The notes beneath the pieces were generated by a model. It worked only from the letters and a program-made list of their open reading frames with translations, searched no databases and was not told the DNA's origin. Position numbers and translations under genes: made by a program. A stretch of 64,000 nt of DNA from Virgisporangium aurantiacum (GTDB taxonomy: Bacteria > Actinomycetota > Actinomycetes > Mycobacteriales > Micromonosporaceae). The stretch lies in NCBI RefSeq assembly GCF_016863635.1, contig NZ_BOPG01000044.1, positions 186,001-250,000 on the forward strand. Direction: 5' to 3'. Numbering within the stretch: position 1 is the first letter of the stretch; the number at the start of each line of letters is the position of its first letter. Of this stretch, positions 1 to 8,808 are shown piece by piece.

Positions 1-599
1 AGGCCGAACGCGGCGGCGAGCACCGCCGCCGCGCCGACGGCCAACCACAGCGGCCTGGCCCGGCGGGTCATGTGCAGCGGACGCCGACCGATCCGGATCG
101 ACAACCCGACGAGCACCACCACGAGCGCCCACCCGAGCAGCCCCGCGCTGCTGTCCTGCGGAAAGAGGTCGTACCCGTCGGCGAGGAAGTACAGGAGAAC
201 CATCGCGACCACGTAACCGCGGAACACCCACCAGGCGGGCCGGAGCTGCACCAGGAAGTCGCCGAGCCGGTCGTAGCCGATCAGCCGGCCCACCGTCTCG
301 TCGAACGTGCGGGCGTGCGGCCGGAGGGCCGCGATCGTGGCGGCGACCCGTCGCGGGCTTCGCTCGCTCTTCCCGACGTCGACGCCGGTGGCCGCCCGCA
401 ACTCGGCGGCGTAGGAGGCCGGTGGCCCGAGCCGGTCGTCGAGCGAGGCCCGGTCGTCGGCGGCGATCTCCGCCAGGTGGTCGGGCAGGTCTTCGAGCAG
501 TTCCTGCCGCACCGCGTCGGGCAGGTCGGCGAGCGCCGCCGACACGCCGGCGATGTAGCGGTCGATCTCGGTGACGCGGGACGGGGCGGTGCTGTTCAT
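1..599 (-). CDS. HAAS-domain membrane protein, partial at window edge
   Basis: The first ~90 residues are helical and acidic, of the kind seen in HAAS/DUF1700 proteins that pair with PadR regulators. Two hydrophobic segments follow (around WWVFRGYVVAMVLLYFLA and GLLGWALVVVLVGL), and a third is cut by the window edge. The ATG at 599 overlaps the PadR stop (ATGA), so the two genes are translationally coupled. In this family the HAAS protein is thought to act as a membrane partner or signalling output of the PadR repressor. The C-terminus lies outside the window. Confidence 0.72.
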   Translation of the reverse strand, partial: MNSTAPSRVTEIDRYIAGVSAALADLPDAVRQELLEDLPDHLAEIAADDRASLDDRLGPPASYAAELRAATGVDVGKSERSPRRVAATIAALRPHARTFDETVGRLIGYDRLGDFLVQLRPAWWVFRGYVVAMVLLYFLADGYDLFPQDSSAGLLGWALVVVLVGLSIRIGRRPLHMTRRARPLWLAVGAAAVLAAAFG

Positions 600-937
600 G
601 CGGTGATCCCCCGCTCGTCGAGGAGTTGGTCCATGGTGGACACGAAGCCCCGCCACACCTTGCTCGACCGGTCGAGATGCACCCGACCGGCGGCGTTGAG
701 GGCGTAATACTTGCGGTGCGGTCCTTCGTCGCTCGGCACGACGTACGTGGTGAGGTAGCCGGCCTGGAACAGGCGGCGCAGCGTCCCGTAGACCGAGGCG
801 TCGCCGACGTCTTCGAGCCCGGCCGTACGCAGGCGACGGAGAATGTCGTACCCGTACCCGTCGTCATGCCGCAACGCGGCGAGCACCGCCAGGTCGAGCA
901 CGCCCTTCAACAGCTGGGTGGCGTCCACGCATTGCAC
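596..937 (-). CDS. PadR family transcriptional regulator
   Basis: This 113-aa winged-helix protein has the PadR signature: an N-terminal 'LLKGVLDLAVLAALRH', then 'GYGYDILRRL', then 'SVYGTLRRLFQAGYL' and a wing that includes 'KYYALNAAGR'. Its length fits a minimal PadR protein (about 110 aa). It probably represses its own operon, which includes the coupled HAAS gene. Whether it also controls the ABC exporter upstream on the same strand is an inference from proximity. The start is uncertain: no convincing ribosome binding site precedes 937. Confidence 0.85.
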   Translation of the reverse strand: MQCVDATQLLKGVLDLAVLAALRHDDGYGYDILRRLRTAGLEDVGDASVYGTLRRLFQAGYLTTYVVPSDEGPHRKYYALNAAGRVHLDRSSKVWRGFVSTMDQLLDERGITA

Positions 938-1022
938 ACTAGCCCGCTATCCGAAGTACCGTCAACGGCGCAATTGCCGTCGCTGACCTGTCTCTCGACC
1001 GGGCCTGCGAACCCGTGCGGGA

Positions 1023-2015
1023 TCAGGCGATCCGGGTGCCCATCGTCAGTTCGCGGACCGGGGTCTGCAGGCGCCGCACGGTGATCAGCACCGATCCGCC
1101 ACCCAACAACAGGTTGAACGCGAGCCCGTACGGCCACACCGGCGAGGCCGGCCACTGGTAGACGCCGCCGGCGTAGTACCCGTAGTAGTCCTGCCGCTCC
1201 TCCGGCGACATGCGTATCCGGCGGACCTCGCGACCGATCTCGCCGAGCGGGTCGCCGACCGGTGGCGCCACGAGTTCGCCGGAGCGCGGGTCGCGCTTGA
1301 GCGGCACCTGGGGTGCCGAGTCGGCCAGCACCACAAACGGGTTCGGCGCCAGCATCCACCAGACGCGGTCGGGCCGGTCGTACCCGCTGGACGACATCGG
1401 CAGCGCCAGCGTGAAGGCGAGCACCGTGCCGAGGCTGAGCGCGAGCACCGTCACGTACGACAGCAACGCCGAGGTGATGCTGCGCGGCAGCATCGCCGAC
1501 AGCGCCTGCGAGAACGCGCAGACGACGCCGATCAGCAGCGCCACCACGAACAGCACCACGGCCGCCCGCCACAGGCCGACGCCGCCGCGCAGGATCGACC
1601 AGCCGACGAACGGCAGCGTCAGCACCAGCGCGCCGACGCCCACACCCCAGCCGGCGAGCAGCTTGCCGATCGCGATGTCGCCGGCCGAGAGCCGGGTGAC
1701 CTGCAGCGTGGCGAGCGTGCCGCGTTCCCGGTCACCGTTGATCGACTGCGCGGTGAGCGCCGGGCTGATGATGAGCGCGAGCGCCAGCACGAACAGCATC
1801 AGCGCGCCGAACAACGGGATGCCCTGCCACCGCTCGCCCCGCCACACGGAACTCCCGCCGTAGTACGTGATCGACGCCGAGAAGCCCAGCTCGAACAGCA
1901 CCGTGAACAGGAAGATCACACCGACCCACGCGCCCATCAGCCAGCGCCAGCGACCGGTCCGCAACCGGACCAGGAACTCCTGCCTGAAGACCAGCGCCAC
2001 ACCGTGCTTCGTCAT
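1023..2015 (-). CDS. ABC-2 type transporter permease
   Basis: This 330-aa integral membrane protein has about six hydrophobic segments: 'WLMGAWVGVIFLFTVLF' near the N-terminus, 'GALMLFVLALALIIS', then several between residues 130 and 220, and a last one near residue 300. A conserved ABC-2 feature, 'SINGDRERGTLATLQVTRL', sits at about residues 90-108. The gene starts 10 nt downstream of the ATP-binding gene with a good Shine-Dalgarno (AAGGGGA). It forms an exporter with that ATPase; the substrate cannot be told. Confidence 0.8.
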   Translation of the reverse strand: MTKHGVALVFRQEFLVRLRTGRWRWLMGAWVGVIFLFTVLFELGFSASITYYGGSSVWRGERWQGIPLFGALMLFVLALALIISPALTAQSINGDRERGTLATLQVTRLSAGDIAIGKLLAGWGVGVGALVLTLPFVGWSILRGGVGLWRAAVVLFVVALLIGVVCAFSQALSAMLPRSITSALLSYVTVLALSLGTVLAFTLALPMSSSGYDRPDRVWWMLAPNPFVVLADSAPQVPLKRDPRSGELVAPPVGDPLGEIGREVRRIRMSPEERQDYYGYYAGGVYQWPASPVWPYGLAFNLLLGGGSVLITVRRLQTPVRELTMGTRIA

Positions 2016-2024
2016 GGAGTCCCC

Positions 2025-2951
2025 TTAGATCCGGTCCTGGGTCAGCGCCAGGTATGCGTTCTCGAGTTGGCTTCCGGTCGGGCCGAACGAGACCACCCGC
2101 ACGCCGTCGGCGACGAGGCCGGCGAGGAGATCGGCGGCCGCGTCCTCGGTCATCAGCGGCAGTTCGACGCCGCCCGACGTCGTGTCGCCGATGAACACGT
2201 CGCGCTTGTCGAGCGCCGCCCGCAGGGCCGGTTCGTCGGTGGCGCGCACCCGCCACGTCACCGCGCTCGACCGGACGAGCACGCGCATGTCGTGCTGCCC
2301 CGCGTCGCGTCCGCCGGTGATGAACACGACACGGTCGGCGATCTCCTCCAGCTCCGTGAGGATGTGGCTGGAGACCAGAACCGCCGCGCCCTTCGCGGCC
2401 AGGCCGCGAAGGATGTCGCGCAGTTCGATGCGGGACCGGGGGTCGAGGCCCGAGGCCGGTTCGTCGAGCAACAGGACCGCGGGGTCGTGCAGCATCGTGC
2501 GGCCGAGCGCCAGCCGCTGCTTCTGCCCGCGGCTCAGCACATGCACGGGACGCCCGGCGTACTCCTCCAGGTGGGTCAGCCCCAACGTCTCGGCGACCCG
2601 GGCCCGGCCGGTCGGGTCGGGCAGCCGGTACGCGTCGGCGAAGAACTTCAGGTACTCCCAGACGGTGAGCTGGTCGTAGACGCCGAACGCGTCGGGCATC
2701 CAGCCCATCCGGGCCCGCACGCCCACCGGGTCCCGCACCGGGTCGAGGCCGGCGACCCGCACGTGACCGGAGTCGGGCGCGAGCAGCGTGGCGAGCATCA
2801 GCAGCAGCGTGGTCTTACCGGCGCCGTTCGGGCCGACCAGCGCGGTGACCTCTCCGTACGGCGCGCTGAGGCTGAGGCCGCGCACGGCTTCGACCGACCC
2901 GAACCGCCTGGTCAGGTCCTGTGCGTCGACGCCAAGGTCGTGAGCGATCAT
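2025..2951 (-). CDS. ABC transporter ATP-binding protein
   Basis: This 308-aa ATPase has Walker A 'GPNGAGKTT', signature 'LSRGQKQR', Walker B 'VLLLDEPASGLDP' and the switch region 'SSHILTELEE'. Its ~80-residue C-terminal extension is typical of CcmA/DrrA-like multidrug or ABC-2 exporters. The ATG at 2951 is preceded by GGAGGG at 6-nt spacing, so I prefer it to the longer open frame to 3011. It is the first gene of a two-gene exporter operon with the permease at 1023-2015. Confidence 0.88.
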   Translation of the reverse strand: MIAHDLGVDAQDLTRRFGSVEAVRGLSLSAPYGEVTALVGPNGAGKTTLLLMLATLLAPDSGHVRVAGLDPVRDPVGVRARMGWMPDAFGVYDQLTVWEYLKFFADAYRLPDPTGRARVAETLGLTHLEEYAGRPVHVLSRGQKQRLALGRTMLHDPAVLLLDEPASGLDPRSRIELRDILRGLAAKGAAVLVSSHILTELEEIADRVVFITGGRDAGQHDMRVLVRSSAVTWRVRATDEPALRAALDKRDVFIGDTTSGGVELPLMTEDAAADLLAGLVADGVRVVSFGPTGSQLENAYLALTQDRI

Positions 2952-3303
2952 GCGAGCCCTCCGCTGTTGCGCATAGCTTATTGACGCGGAGCAAGGCGGA
3001 AACGGTTCCACCGTTCACAGAACTCGCACAAGTCGCACGGCGGAACACGCGTCACACGGTGCCCTCCGATCGGGCACAACACCGGGTCCACTCGCCGTAC
3101 AGGGCGGGCCGCCAACGGGAGCTGCCGGGCCGTCGCCGGACACTACTGTCGCTTTCCGCCAGCAGATGTCGGGTGCGCGAGGGGTGTTCGTTCCAGTGGG
3201 TGTGTTGTCGGCGGCTTGCGCCGGCCGCAGGGCGAAGCGGCGGGGCTTGCGGCGGGTCGCCGGCCGCGGCAGAGCCCGGCCTTCGCGGGCCGGTGTGCGC
3301 GGG

Positions 3304-4029
3304 GTGGCGTCCGCAGTCGTCGACACGTCCCGTCGCGTCGGATGGTGGCTGCTGCTGCCGGCCCTGCTGATCGCGGTGACGCCCGCGATCGTGCACGCCG
3401 CGCGGGACGCCACTGCCGACCCGCCGACCAGCCTCGCGGCCGCGACGCTCACCGGAAAGCGCACGGTCTCCGGGCCGGTGTGCATCGACCAGGCGCAGGA
3501 CGTGTCGGGGTCGATGAAGCGGTACGCGGCGCAGCGCGACGAGGCGGTCGCGCAACTGCTCTCGTTCGCGACCCGCGAGCTGCGCGGCGACGACCTGCTC
3601 GCCGAGGCGGTGTTCGCCGGCACGAGCGAGGTGACGCTCCCCCCGACGTCGCTGCACACCGTCGGCGCGGCACGGCGTCCGGCGGCGGCGATCGAGGACG
3701 GCAGCCTGCTGTCGCCCGCGGTCGACGCGCTGTCGGCCACGCCGCACGGGTCGTGCGCGGCGAAGGCCTTGGTCGCGGTCACCGATGGCCAGATCTTCGA
3801 TGACCCGGCGGAGCTCGGCGCGAAACTGAAAGGCGCCCGGTACTCGCGCGTCTACCTGATGATTCCGGGCGTCCACTGGACGCAGAGCGGCGACGCGATC
3901 AGCGAGCTGCCGCCGAACGTCACCGTGCGGTACTTCCGCGGGCCCGACGAGCTCGGCGTGGCCTTCGGCGAAGTGGCGGCGGCGTTGACCGGCGAGCGTC
4001 TCTCGACGCGGAAGAAGGGTGCACCATGA
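3304..4029 (+). CDS. Membrane-anchored vWA-like protein
   Basis: The protein starts with a hydrophobic signal anchor (GWWLLLPALLIAVTPAIVHA) and continues as a Rossmann-like extracytoplasmic domain. 'DVSGSM' matches a vWA MIDAS motif (DxSxS) at about residue 67, and 'ALVAVTDGQI' a later strand. It opens a five-gene operon in which every junction overlaps (its TGA at 4027-4029 overlaps the next ATG). The GTG at 3304 was chosen because it places the anchor at the N-terminus. The frame is open to an ATG at 3166, but the extra stretch is Arg-rich and low-complexity. Function unknown; vWA domains usually bind protein partners. Confidence 0.6.
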   Translation: MASAVVDTSRRVGWWLLLPALLIAVTPAIVHAARDATADPPTSLAAATLTGKRTVSGPVCIDQAQDVSGSMKRYAAQRDEAVAQLLSFATRELRGDDLLAEAVFAGTSEVTLPPTSLHTVGAARRPAAAIEDGSLLSPAVDALSATPHGSCAAKALVAVTDGQIFDDPAELGAKLKGARYSRVYLMIPGVHWTQSGDAISELPPNVTVRYFRGPDELGVAFGEVAAALTGERLSTRKKGAP

Positions 4030-4715
4030 ACGTCGACCGACGACCGGCTCGGCCGATCCCGTACGGGATCGCGGCCCGCGCCGTCGACTGGTGGGACGCC
4101 CGCAGCGACGCGCGCGCCGGCCTGCCCGCGCTCGACGGCGGGCAAGCGGCGCGGCGGTTCACCTACACGCCGACGCTGGAACGGTTGCGGCACCGGGCCG
4201 CCGACGCGATCGAGCACGAACTGCTCCGGTTGGAGCGGGAACGGGCCGCACCTGCGCGCGCGCTGGCGGCCGTGCGGGAACAGGTGCCGATGGCGGAAAC
4301 CGTGGTGGCGAAGGCACGTTCGGCGCTCTCCGCCGCGTCCCGTCCGCTCGACGAAACGGACCTGCGGGAGCGACGGGCCGGCGAGACCCGGACCGACGCG
4401 GCGGTCGTGCGCAAGCGGCGGCAACTGACCCACGACAAGCGGGTCGCCGACCGGGAAGCCGCGCTCGACGCGGCCGAGCGGGACCTGCTGCGCCTGCGCT
4501 CGACCGAGGCCGACCTCGTCGAGTCGATCCGCCGCAGCGAACTCGTCGCGGCGGCCCGCGCGCGGCGCATCCACGAGCACACGTGGCGCCGGATCAGCGC
4601 GTACTGGCAGCACCTCGTGCGCCGGCACCCCGACGGCGCCGCCCTCAACGCCGTGCTCGGCATCGCCGAACCCGACCTGCCCGGCTGGGCCCGCTACGAC
4701 CTGACGGAGGCGTGA
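4026..4715 (+). CDS. Coiled-coil protein of vWA/OmpA-like operon
   Basis: 229 aa, with no signal peptide or membrane segment. Residues ~50-180 are charged, heptad-like helices rich in Arg, Glu and Ala, consistent with a long coiled coil. The ends are more globular ('ISAYWQHLVRRHPDGAALNAVLGI'). It is coupled to the vWA gene upstream (ATGA) and to the next gene (TGATG). It probably scaffolds a cytoplasmic assembly with the membrane proteins of the operon; that role is inferred only from context. Confidence 0.68.
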   Translation: MNVDRRPARPIPYGIAARAVDWWDARSDARAGLPALDGGQAARRFTYTPTLERLRHRAADAIEHELLRLERERAAPARALAAVREQVPMAETVVAKARSALSAASRPLDETDLRERRAGETRTDAAVVRKRRQLTHDKRVADREAALDAAERDLLRLRSTEADLVESIRRSELVAAARARRIHEHTWRRISAYWQHLVRRHPDGAALNAVLGIAEPDLPGWARYDLTEA

Positions 4716-5116
4716 TGCCCAGGAATCCCGACGAGATCTCGCGGTCGGTCGACGCGGTGACGCCGGAGCGGCCGGCACCGGCGCCCCCGGCCGACCTCGA
4801 CCGGGCGAAGGCGGAGCTCGACGCGTACGTCGTCAAACTCGCGGCGGGCGGCGTCGACGAGGGGACGCAGCACGCGGCCGACAACCTCATCAACGCGTGG
4901 GTCGACGCGTGGCTGGCCGAGCTCCAGGTGCGGCGGGTCGACGCGCACAGCGTCCTCGACGCCCTGATCCGCGACGTCGCGCCGCAGGAACTCGCCGCCC
5001 GCCTGCGCCGCGACGGCGTTGCCGACGACCTCCGCCAGGCGGAACACGGCCGCGAGCAGGGCCGGCGGCTGCTCGACTCGGCCCTGCGGAAGACCCGCCG
5101 GAACGGGCCGAAATGA
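4715..5116 (+). CDS. Small helical protein of vWA/OmpA-like operon
   Basis: 133 aa, soluble, with a Pro/Ala-rich N-terminus followed by predicted helices ('AKAELDAYVVKLAAGG', 'LINAWVDAWLAELQVRR') and a basic C-terminus. The ATG at 4715 shares one base with the upstream stop, and its own stop overlaps the next start (ATGA at 5113). I do not recognise a family. The strict translational coupling suggests a subunit made in proportion to its neighbours. Confidence 0.68.
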   Translation: MPRNPDEISRSVDAVTPERPAPAPPADLDRAKAELDAYVVKLAAGGVDEGTQHAADNLINAWVDAWLAELQVRRVDAHSVLDALIRDVAPQELAARLRRDGVADDLRQAEHGREQGRRLLDSALRKTRRNGPK

Positions 5117-5976
5117 TTCACAGGACCGTTCCGCGGCCCCGGCTCGTCCTCGACGATCTGGTCGACCGCCGCAGCTCGGACCGCCGCGCGTCCGAAACCC
5201 GGTATCTGACGGCCGCGCGCGTCGCCGGTCGGTCGTTCGCCGCGCCGGTGCACGTCCTCGTGCTGATGGTCGCGGCCGGCGCCGACGTCGCCGCGTTCTA
5301 CGACGTGCTCGCCAACCACACCAACCTGCCCGTCCACATGCTGTACCTCCTAGTGGCCGGGTTCACCGCGATCACGTTGTCGCTCGCCCACAGCATCGGC
5401 GCCGGGTACCGCGACCGGGTCGACGGCGCGCCCGACCACCGGGCCGCCCTGTTGTGGTTCGCCGCCGGTGGCTGGCTGGTGCTCGGCGCGGCGGCGTTCG
5501 CGATCCGGCTCGTCCTCACCGGGCCGGCGCCGGCGGCCAACTCCACGTTCGGCGCCGCACCGTCCACTGTGGACAGCAACGAGGGCCTCGCGATGGCGCT
5601 GCTGTTCGCGGCGTTGTATGTCGGTACCGGGATCGCGGCCGCGCTCGGCGCGTTCGTGTTGCACAATTCGATCGGCCGGGCGGTCGTCGCCGCGTCCCGC
5701 CGGATCCGTGGCCTGCGCCGCACGCTGAGCCGCCACGAGCGCCGGCACGAACGGCTGGAGGCCGAGCTGCGTCGGCTGGAGGCCGAGCGCTTCCGGGTCG
5801 ATCAGGCGCACGAGGCCGCGCGGCTCGGCCGGATCGCCATGGGCGACGAACTCAAGCAGTACGTCCGGATGCGGATCGCGCAGGTGCTCAACGACGCGTC
5901 GGCGACCGACGCGATGTTCGAGCCCGACCGGTATCCGTTCCGGAGTTCCCCGCTACGCGAGGACGATGCCACGTGA
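5113..5976 (+). CDS. Four-TM membrane protein with C-terminal coiled coil
   Basis: 287 aa. Hydrophobic segments lie at roughly residues 40-60, 75-95, 115-135 and 160-185. They are followed by a ~70-residue basic coiled coil ('LSRHERRHERLEAELRRLEAERFRVDQAHEAARLGR' region, residues ~200-250) that should be cytoplasmic. The coiled coil could dock the coiled-coil protein encoded two genes upstream. The start overlaps the previous stop (ATGA), and the stop overlaps the GTG of the lipoprotein gene. Family not recognised. Confidence 0.68.
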   Translation: MIHRTVPRPRLVLDDLVDRRSSDRRASETRYLTAARVAGRSFAAPVHVLVLMVAAGADVAAFYDVLANHTNLPVHMLYLLVAGFTAITLSLAHSIGAGYRDRVDGAPDHRAALLWFAAGGWLVLGAAAFAIRLVLTGPAPAANSTFGAAPSTVDSNEGLAMALLFAALYVGTGIAAALGAFVLHNSIGRAVVAASRRIRGLRRTLSRHERRHERLEAELRRLEAERFRVDQAHEAARLGRIAMGDELKQYVRMRIAQVLNDASATDAMFEPDRYPFRSSPLREDDAT

Positions 5977-7136
5977 AGCGATTGGGCCTGGCTACGCTCG
6001 CGCTGGTGCTCGCGGGTGGGTCCGTGGCCGCGTGCGATTCCAGCGAGTCCGCCAGCGAAGCGGCCGGCCCCGCCTCCCTCGGATGCGTGCGGACCGGCGG
6101 CGCCGTCGCGGTGGCCGTCGGCAACCGCGCCAACAACCCGCAGCCCGGCATGCCGGCCGAGGTCGACGCGCTCGCCCGCGGCGCGGCCGCCGCGAACCAG
6201 CCGGTCAGCATCGTCCGCATCGACGGCCGGCCCGCGGTGGTCGAGGACCGGGTGACGTTCGCGTCCCAGGCGCAGAACGACAAGAAGCGCGCCAACGACC
6301 TCACCGCCTGGGTCGGCTCCCTGGGCACGGCGCTCGACCGGGTGCGGGCCACCGCTCCGGAGGTCGACCAGTTGACGGCGCTCGACGTCGCCGCGCGGGC
6401 CGTCGGCGACGGCGGCACCGTCGTCCTGCTCGACTCGGGCCTGCAGACGACGGCGCCGCTGGACTTCCGCACCGCCGGGATGCTCGACGCCCAGCCGGCG
6501 GACGTGGTCGCGTTCCTCACGAAGGCGGACGCGCTGCCCGACCTCCACGGCAGGCAGGTCGTGCTGATCGGCACCGGCGACACGGCACCCCCGCAGCAGC
6601 AACTCGACACGGCCGCCCGTCGCCGCCTCGTCGACCTGTGGTCGGCGATCGCGACCGCCGGCGGCGCGTCGTGCGTCCAGGCCGTCACGCGGACCGTCTC
6701 CGGGTCCGCCGCCGACGGCGTGCCGGCGGTCAGCGTCGTGCCGGTCGCGGCGCCGGCCGCGTTCAACCCCTGCGGGCAGACGGTTCTCGCCGACGGCGGC
6801 ACCGTGGGCTTCACGCCCGACACGGCGAACCTGCGCGACCCCGCCGCCGCCCGGCAGACCCTGGCCGACCTCGCGACGATCCTGAAAGACGGCCGGCAGC
6901 GCGTCGACCTGATCGGCACCACCGCCGGCGCCGGCGACGGGATGGCGCTGTCGCGGGACCGGGCGGCGGTCGTCAAACGCGAACTGGTCGCGCTCGGCGT
7001 CCCCGACAACCGGATCACCACCCGCGGCGTCGGCAACAAATGGCCGTCCCGCGAACCCGACCTGGCCCCCGACGGCAGCCTGCTGCCCGGCCCGGCCGCC
7101 CGCAACCGGTCGGTCATCGTCCAGCTGACGTGCTGA
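5973..7136 (+). CDS. OmpA-like lipoprotein
   Basis: 387 aa with a lipoprotein signal: a hydrophobic stretch ending in 'SVAAC' about 21 residues in. The middle third resembles a vWA/Rossmann domain ('GTVVLLDSGLQTT', 'GRQVVLIGTGDT'). The C-terminus is OmpA-like: 'DGRQRVDLIGTTAGAG' for the peptidoglycan-binding strand-turn, 'LSRDRAAVVKRELVALGV', and the final 'RNRSVIVQL'. It would be anchored in the membrane and contact peptidoglycan. It is the last gene of the coupled five-gene operon and gives it an envelope location. Confidence 0.75.
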   Translation: MKRLGLATLALVLAGGSVAACDSSESASEAAGPASLGCVRTGGAVAVAVGNRANNPQPGMPAEVDALARGAAAANQPVSIVRIDGRPAVVEDRVTFASQAQNDKKRANDLTAWVGSLGTALDRVRATAPEVDQLTALDVAARAVGDGGTVVLLDSGLQTTAPLDFRTAGMLDAQPADVVAFLTKADALPDLHGRQVVLIGTGDTAPPQQQLDTAARRRLVDLWSAIATAGGASCVQAVTRTVSGSAADGVPAVSVVPVAAPAAFNPCGQTVLADGGTVGFTPDTANLRDPAAARQTLADLATILKDGRQRVDLIGTTAGAGDGMALSRDRAAVVKRELVALGVPDNRITTRGVGNKWPSREPDLAPDGSLLPGPAARNRSVIVQLTC

Positions 7137-7199
7137 TTGAGCGACCACCTTTCTGGGCACTGTGAAGGGGAGACATCCAGAACCCCCGGAAGGATGGCA

Positions 7200-7346
7200 A
7201 TGACCGAAAACACCCGGCAGACCAGTGACGAAGCGGCGTCGGCCGCCAGCGAGGTGCTGCGCGACCCGAAGGCCACCGAGGAAGAGAAGCAGGCGGCCGG
7301 CAGCGCGTTGTCGCAGACCCCGTCGAAGGTCGACCCGGACGAGTGA
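7200..7346 (+). CDS. Small conserved hypothetical protein
   Basis: 48 residues, hydrophilic and helix-prone: Thr/Ser-rich start, then 'EVLRDPKATEEEKQAAGSALSQ'. Short proteins of this composition are common in actinobacteria, but no function is known to me. The ATG at 7200 has GGAAGG about 5 nt upstream; the ATG at 7194 is too close to it. The gene ends just before a hairpin shared with the convergent phosphotransferase gene. Confidence 0.65.
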   Translation: MTENTRQTSDEAASAASEVLRDPKATEEEKQAAGSALSQTPSKVDPDE

Positions 7347-7354
7347 TTCCGGCC

Positions 7355-7388
7355 GTGAAGGCCCGGTCCGCGAAGGGCCGGGCTTCAC
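7355..7388. terminator. Convergent hairpin terminator
   Basis: Inverted repeat with arms 7355-7366 and 7378-7388 (gtgaaggcccgg / ccgggcttcac, one bulge) between two convergent genes. It overlaps the stop codon of the minus-strand gene and is followed by a short AT-richer stretch. It probably ends transcription from both sides. Confidence 0.55.
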
Positions 7389-8311
7389 GTATATCTGGAC
7401 CAGATTGCGGCGTCGTCGCCGGCGAGCAGGGTCCGGAGCCGGTAGGCGAGTTGGTTCGCCACCTGCTCGCGCCCGTCGAAGGCACCGAGGGTGCTGGTGG
7501 CCATCTGCAGATCGCGGACGGCGCGCATCGTCGGCCAGCCCGTCCAGGCCAGGATGTCGAAGCCGTAGGCGTCGGCGAACGCCCGGTAGGCGGCGCGGGG
7601 GCGGCCCATCCGGGTCGCACCGTGTGCCGGCGGCGTCAGATCCCATTCGCGGGGACCGGTGCCGACGCTGTCGAGGTCGCAGAGCACCGGCCCGGCCGCG
7701 GTGATCAGCAGGTTGCCGGTGTGGACGTCACCGTGGACGACACCGGGCGGCAACTGCCAGCGGACCTCGACCAGCGCCCGCTCCAGCGCGTCGCACCGGG
7801 CCCGCAGCGCGGCCAGCAGCGCGTCCAGGTCGAGCCCCACCGCGTCCCGGGACCAACGCGCCATCCAGGAAGCGCCGTCGGCGCGGTCGATCCGGCGCCG
7901 GGCCTTCGCGATCGGCTCCCACGGCCGCAACCCGGTCGGCAGCGACCGCAGGCGGTGGATCGCCCGCACCGGCCCGGCCAGGTCGACCGGCTCGGGCGGC
8001 CGACCCGTGGTGACGACGTTCCGCCACACCGTCGCCGCCCAGTCGCCGGACCGGATCGGCTGCGGCCCCACGTCGGCCAGCCGGACCGTCGGCGCGCCGG
8101 CCGCGGCGAGGGCCGTCGCGTTGGCCACCGTCCGTTCGGCCGCCTCGGCGTTGCCGCTCAACCGGATCACGAACGGCGGCACGCGGTACACCGCGTTGAT
8201 CGTGTATTTGATCAGCTCGGCCCGCGCCGGATCGGCACCGACCCGCGCACACACGACGCGCAGATGCTCATCGAGTTCCCGGGCGACCGCCGCGCTGAGC
8301 AAGGTGGCCAT
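7385..8311 (-). CDS. Aminoglycoside phosphotransferase (APH) family protein
   Basis: 308-aa kinase-like fold with the APH Brenner motif 'VVHGDVHTGNLL' (catalytic Asp, about two thirds in) and the metal-binding 'CDLDSVGTG'. The N-lobe contains 'AVYRVPPFVIRLSG'. Proteins of this type phosphorylate small hydroxylated compounds such as antibiotics or choline-like molecules; the actual substrate cannot be inferred. The ATG at 8311 was chosen for GAAGG seven nt upstream. Confidence 0.8.
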   Translation of the reverse strand: MATLLSAAVARELDEHLRVVCARVGADPARAELIKYTINAVYRVPPFVIRLSGNAEAAERTVANATALAAAGAPTVRLADVGPQPIRSGDWAATVWRNVVTTGRPPEPVDLAGPVRAIHRLRSLPTGLRPWEPIAKARRRIDRADGASWMARWSRDAVGLDLDALLAALRARCDALERALVEVRWQLPPGVVHGDVHTGNLLITAAGPVLCDLDSVGTGPREWDLTPPAHGATRMGRPRAAYRAFADAYGFDILAWTGWPTMRAVRDLQMATSTLGAFDGREQVANQLAYRLRTLLAGDDAAIWSRYT

Positions 8312-8410
8312 CCGCGTACCTTCGCAGACCTCGCCGGATACGTCGAGTGACGCTGGAATACCTGATGTAGGGGCAGACACAACGCCCGGGATACGGCATC
8401 ATTTCGCGGC

Positions 8411-8806
8411 GTGATTCGCTTCTACGGCCTCCTGATGCTGATCGACCTGGCGCTGCTGGTGATCGCGCTGATCGATTGTCTGTCCACCGACGAGTTCGCT
8501 GTCCGGAACCTGCCCAAAGTCGTCTGGGTGTTCCTGATCCTGTTGTTCTCGCCGATCGGGGCGATCGCCTGGTTCGTGGCGGGTCGGCCGCAGAACGCAC
8601 GGGTCGGCCGCGCCGGCGAGTGGCGGCCGGGCTCCGGCTTCCCCGAGCGCGAGCGTCCCCGCCCGCTCGCACCCGACGACGACCCGGCGTTCCTGCGTTC
8701 GGTCGAGCGCAGCCGCCGCGAAGACGAGCAGATGTTCTCCAAGTGGGAGGCCGACCTCCGCCGCCGCGAGGAGGAACTGCGCCGCCGCGAGGGCGAACAG
8801 GCCTGA
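8411..8806 (+). CDS. PLDc_N-type membrane protein
   Basis: 131 aa. Two N-terminal membrane helices ('LLMLIDLALLVIALIDCL' and 'VVWVFLILLFSPIGAIAWFVAG') resemble the phospholipase D N-terminal membrane module. A charged cytoplasmic tail follows that ends in an Arg/Glu coiled coil ('RREEELRRREGE'). There is no PLD catalytic domain, so it is a free-standing copy of the module, as is common in actinomycetes. Start GTG at 8411. Confidence 0.75.
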   Translation: MIRFYGLLMLIDLALLVIALIDCLSTDEFAVRNLPKVVWVFLILLFSPIGAIAWFVAGRPQNARVGRAGEWRPGSGFPERERPRPLAPDDDPAFLRSVERSRREDEQMFSKWEADLRRREEELRRREGEQA

Positions 8807-8808
8807 CG

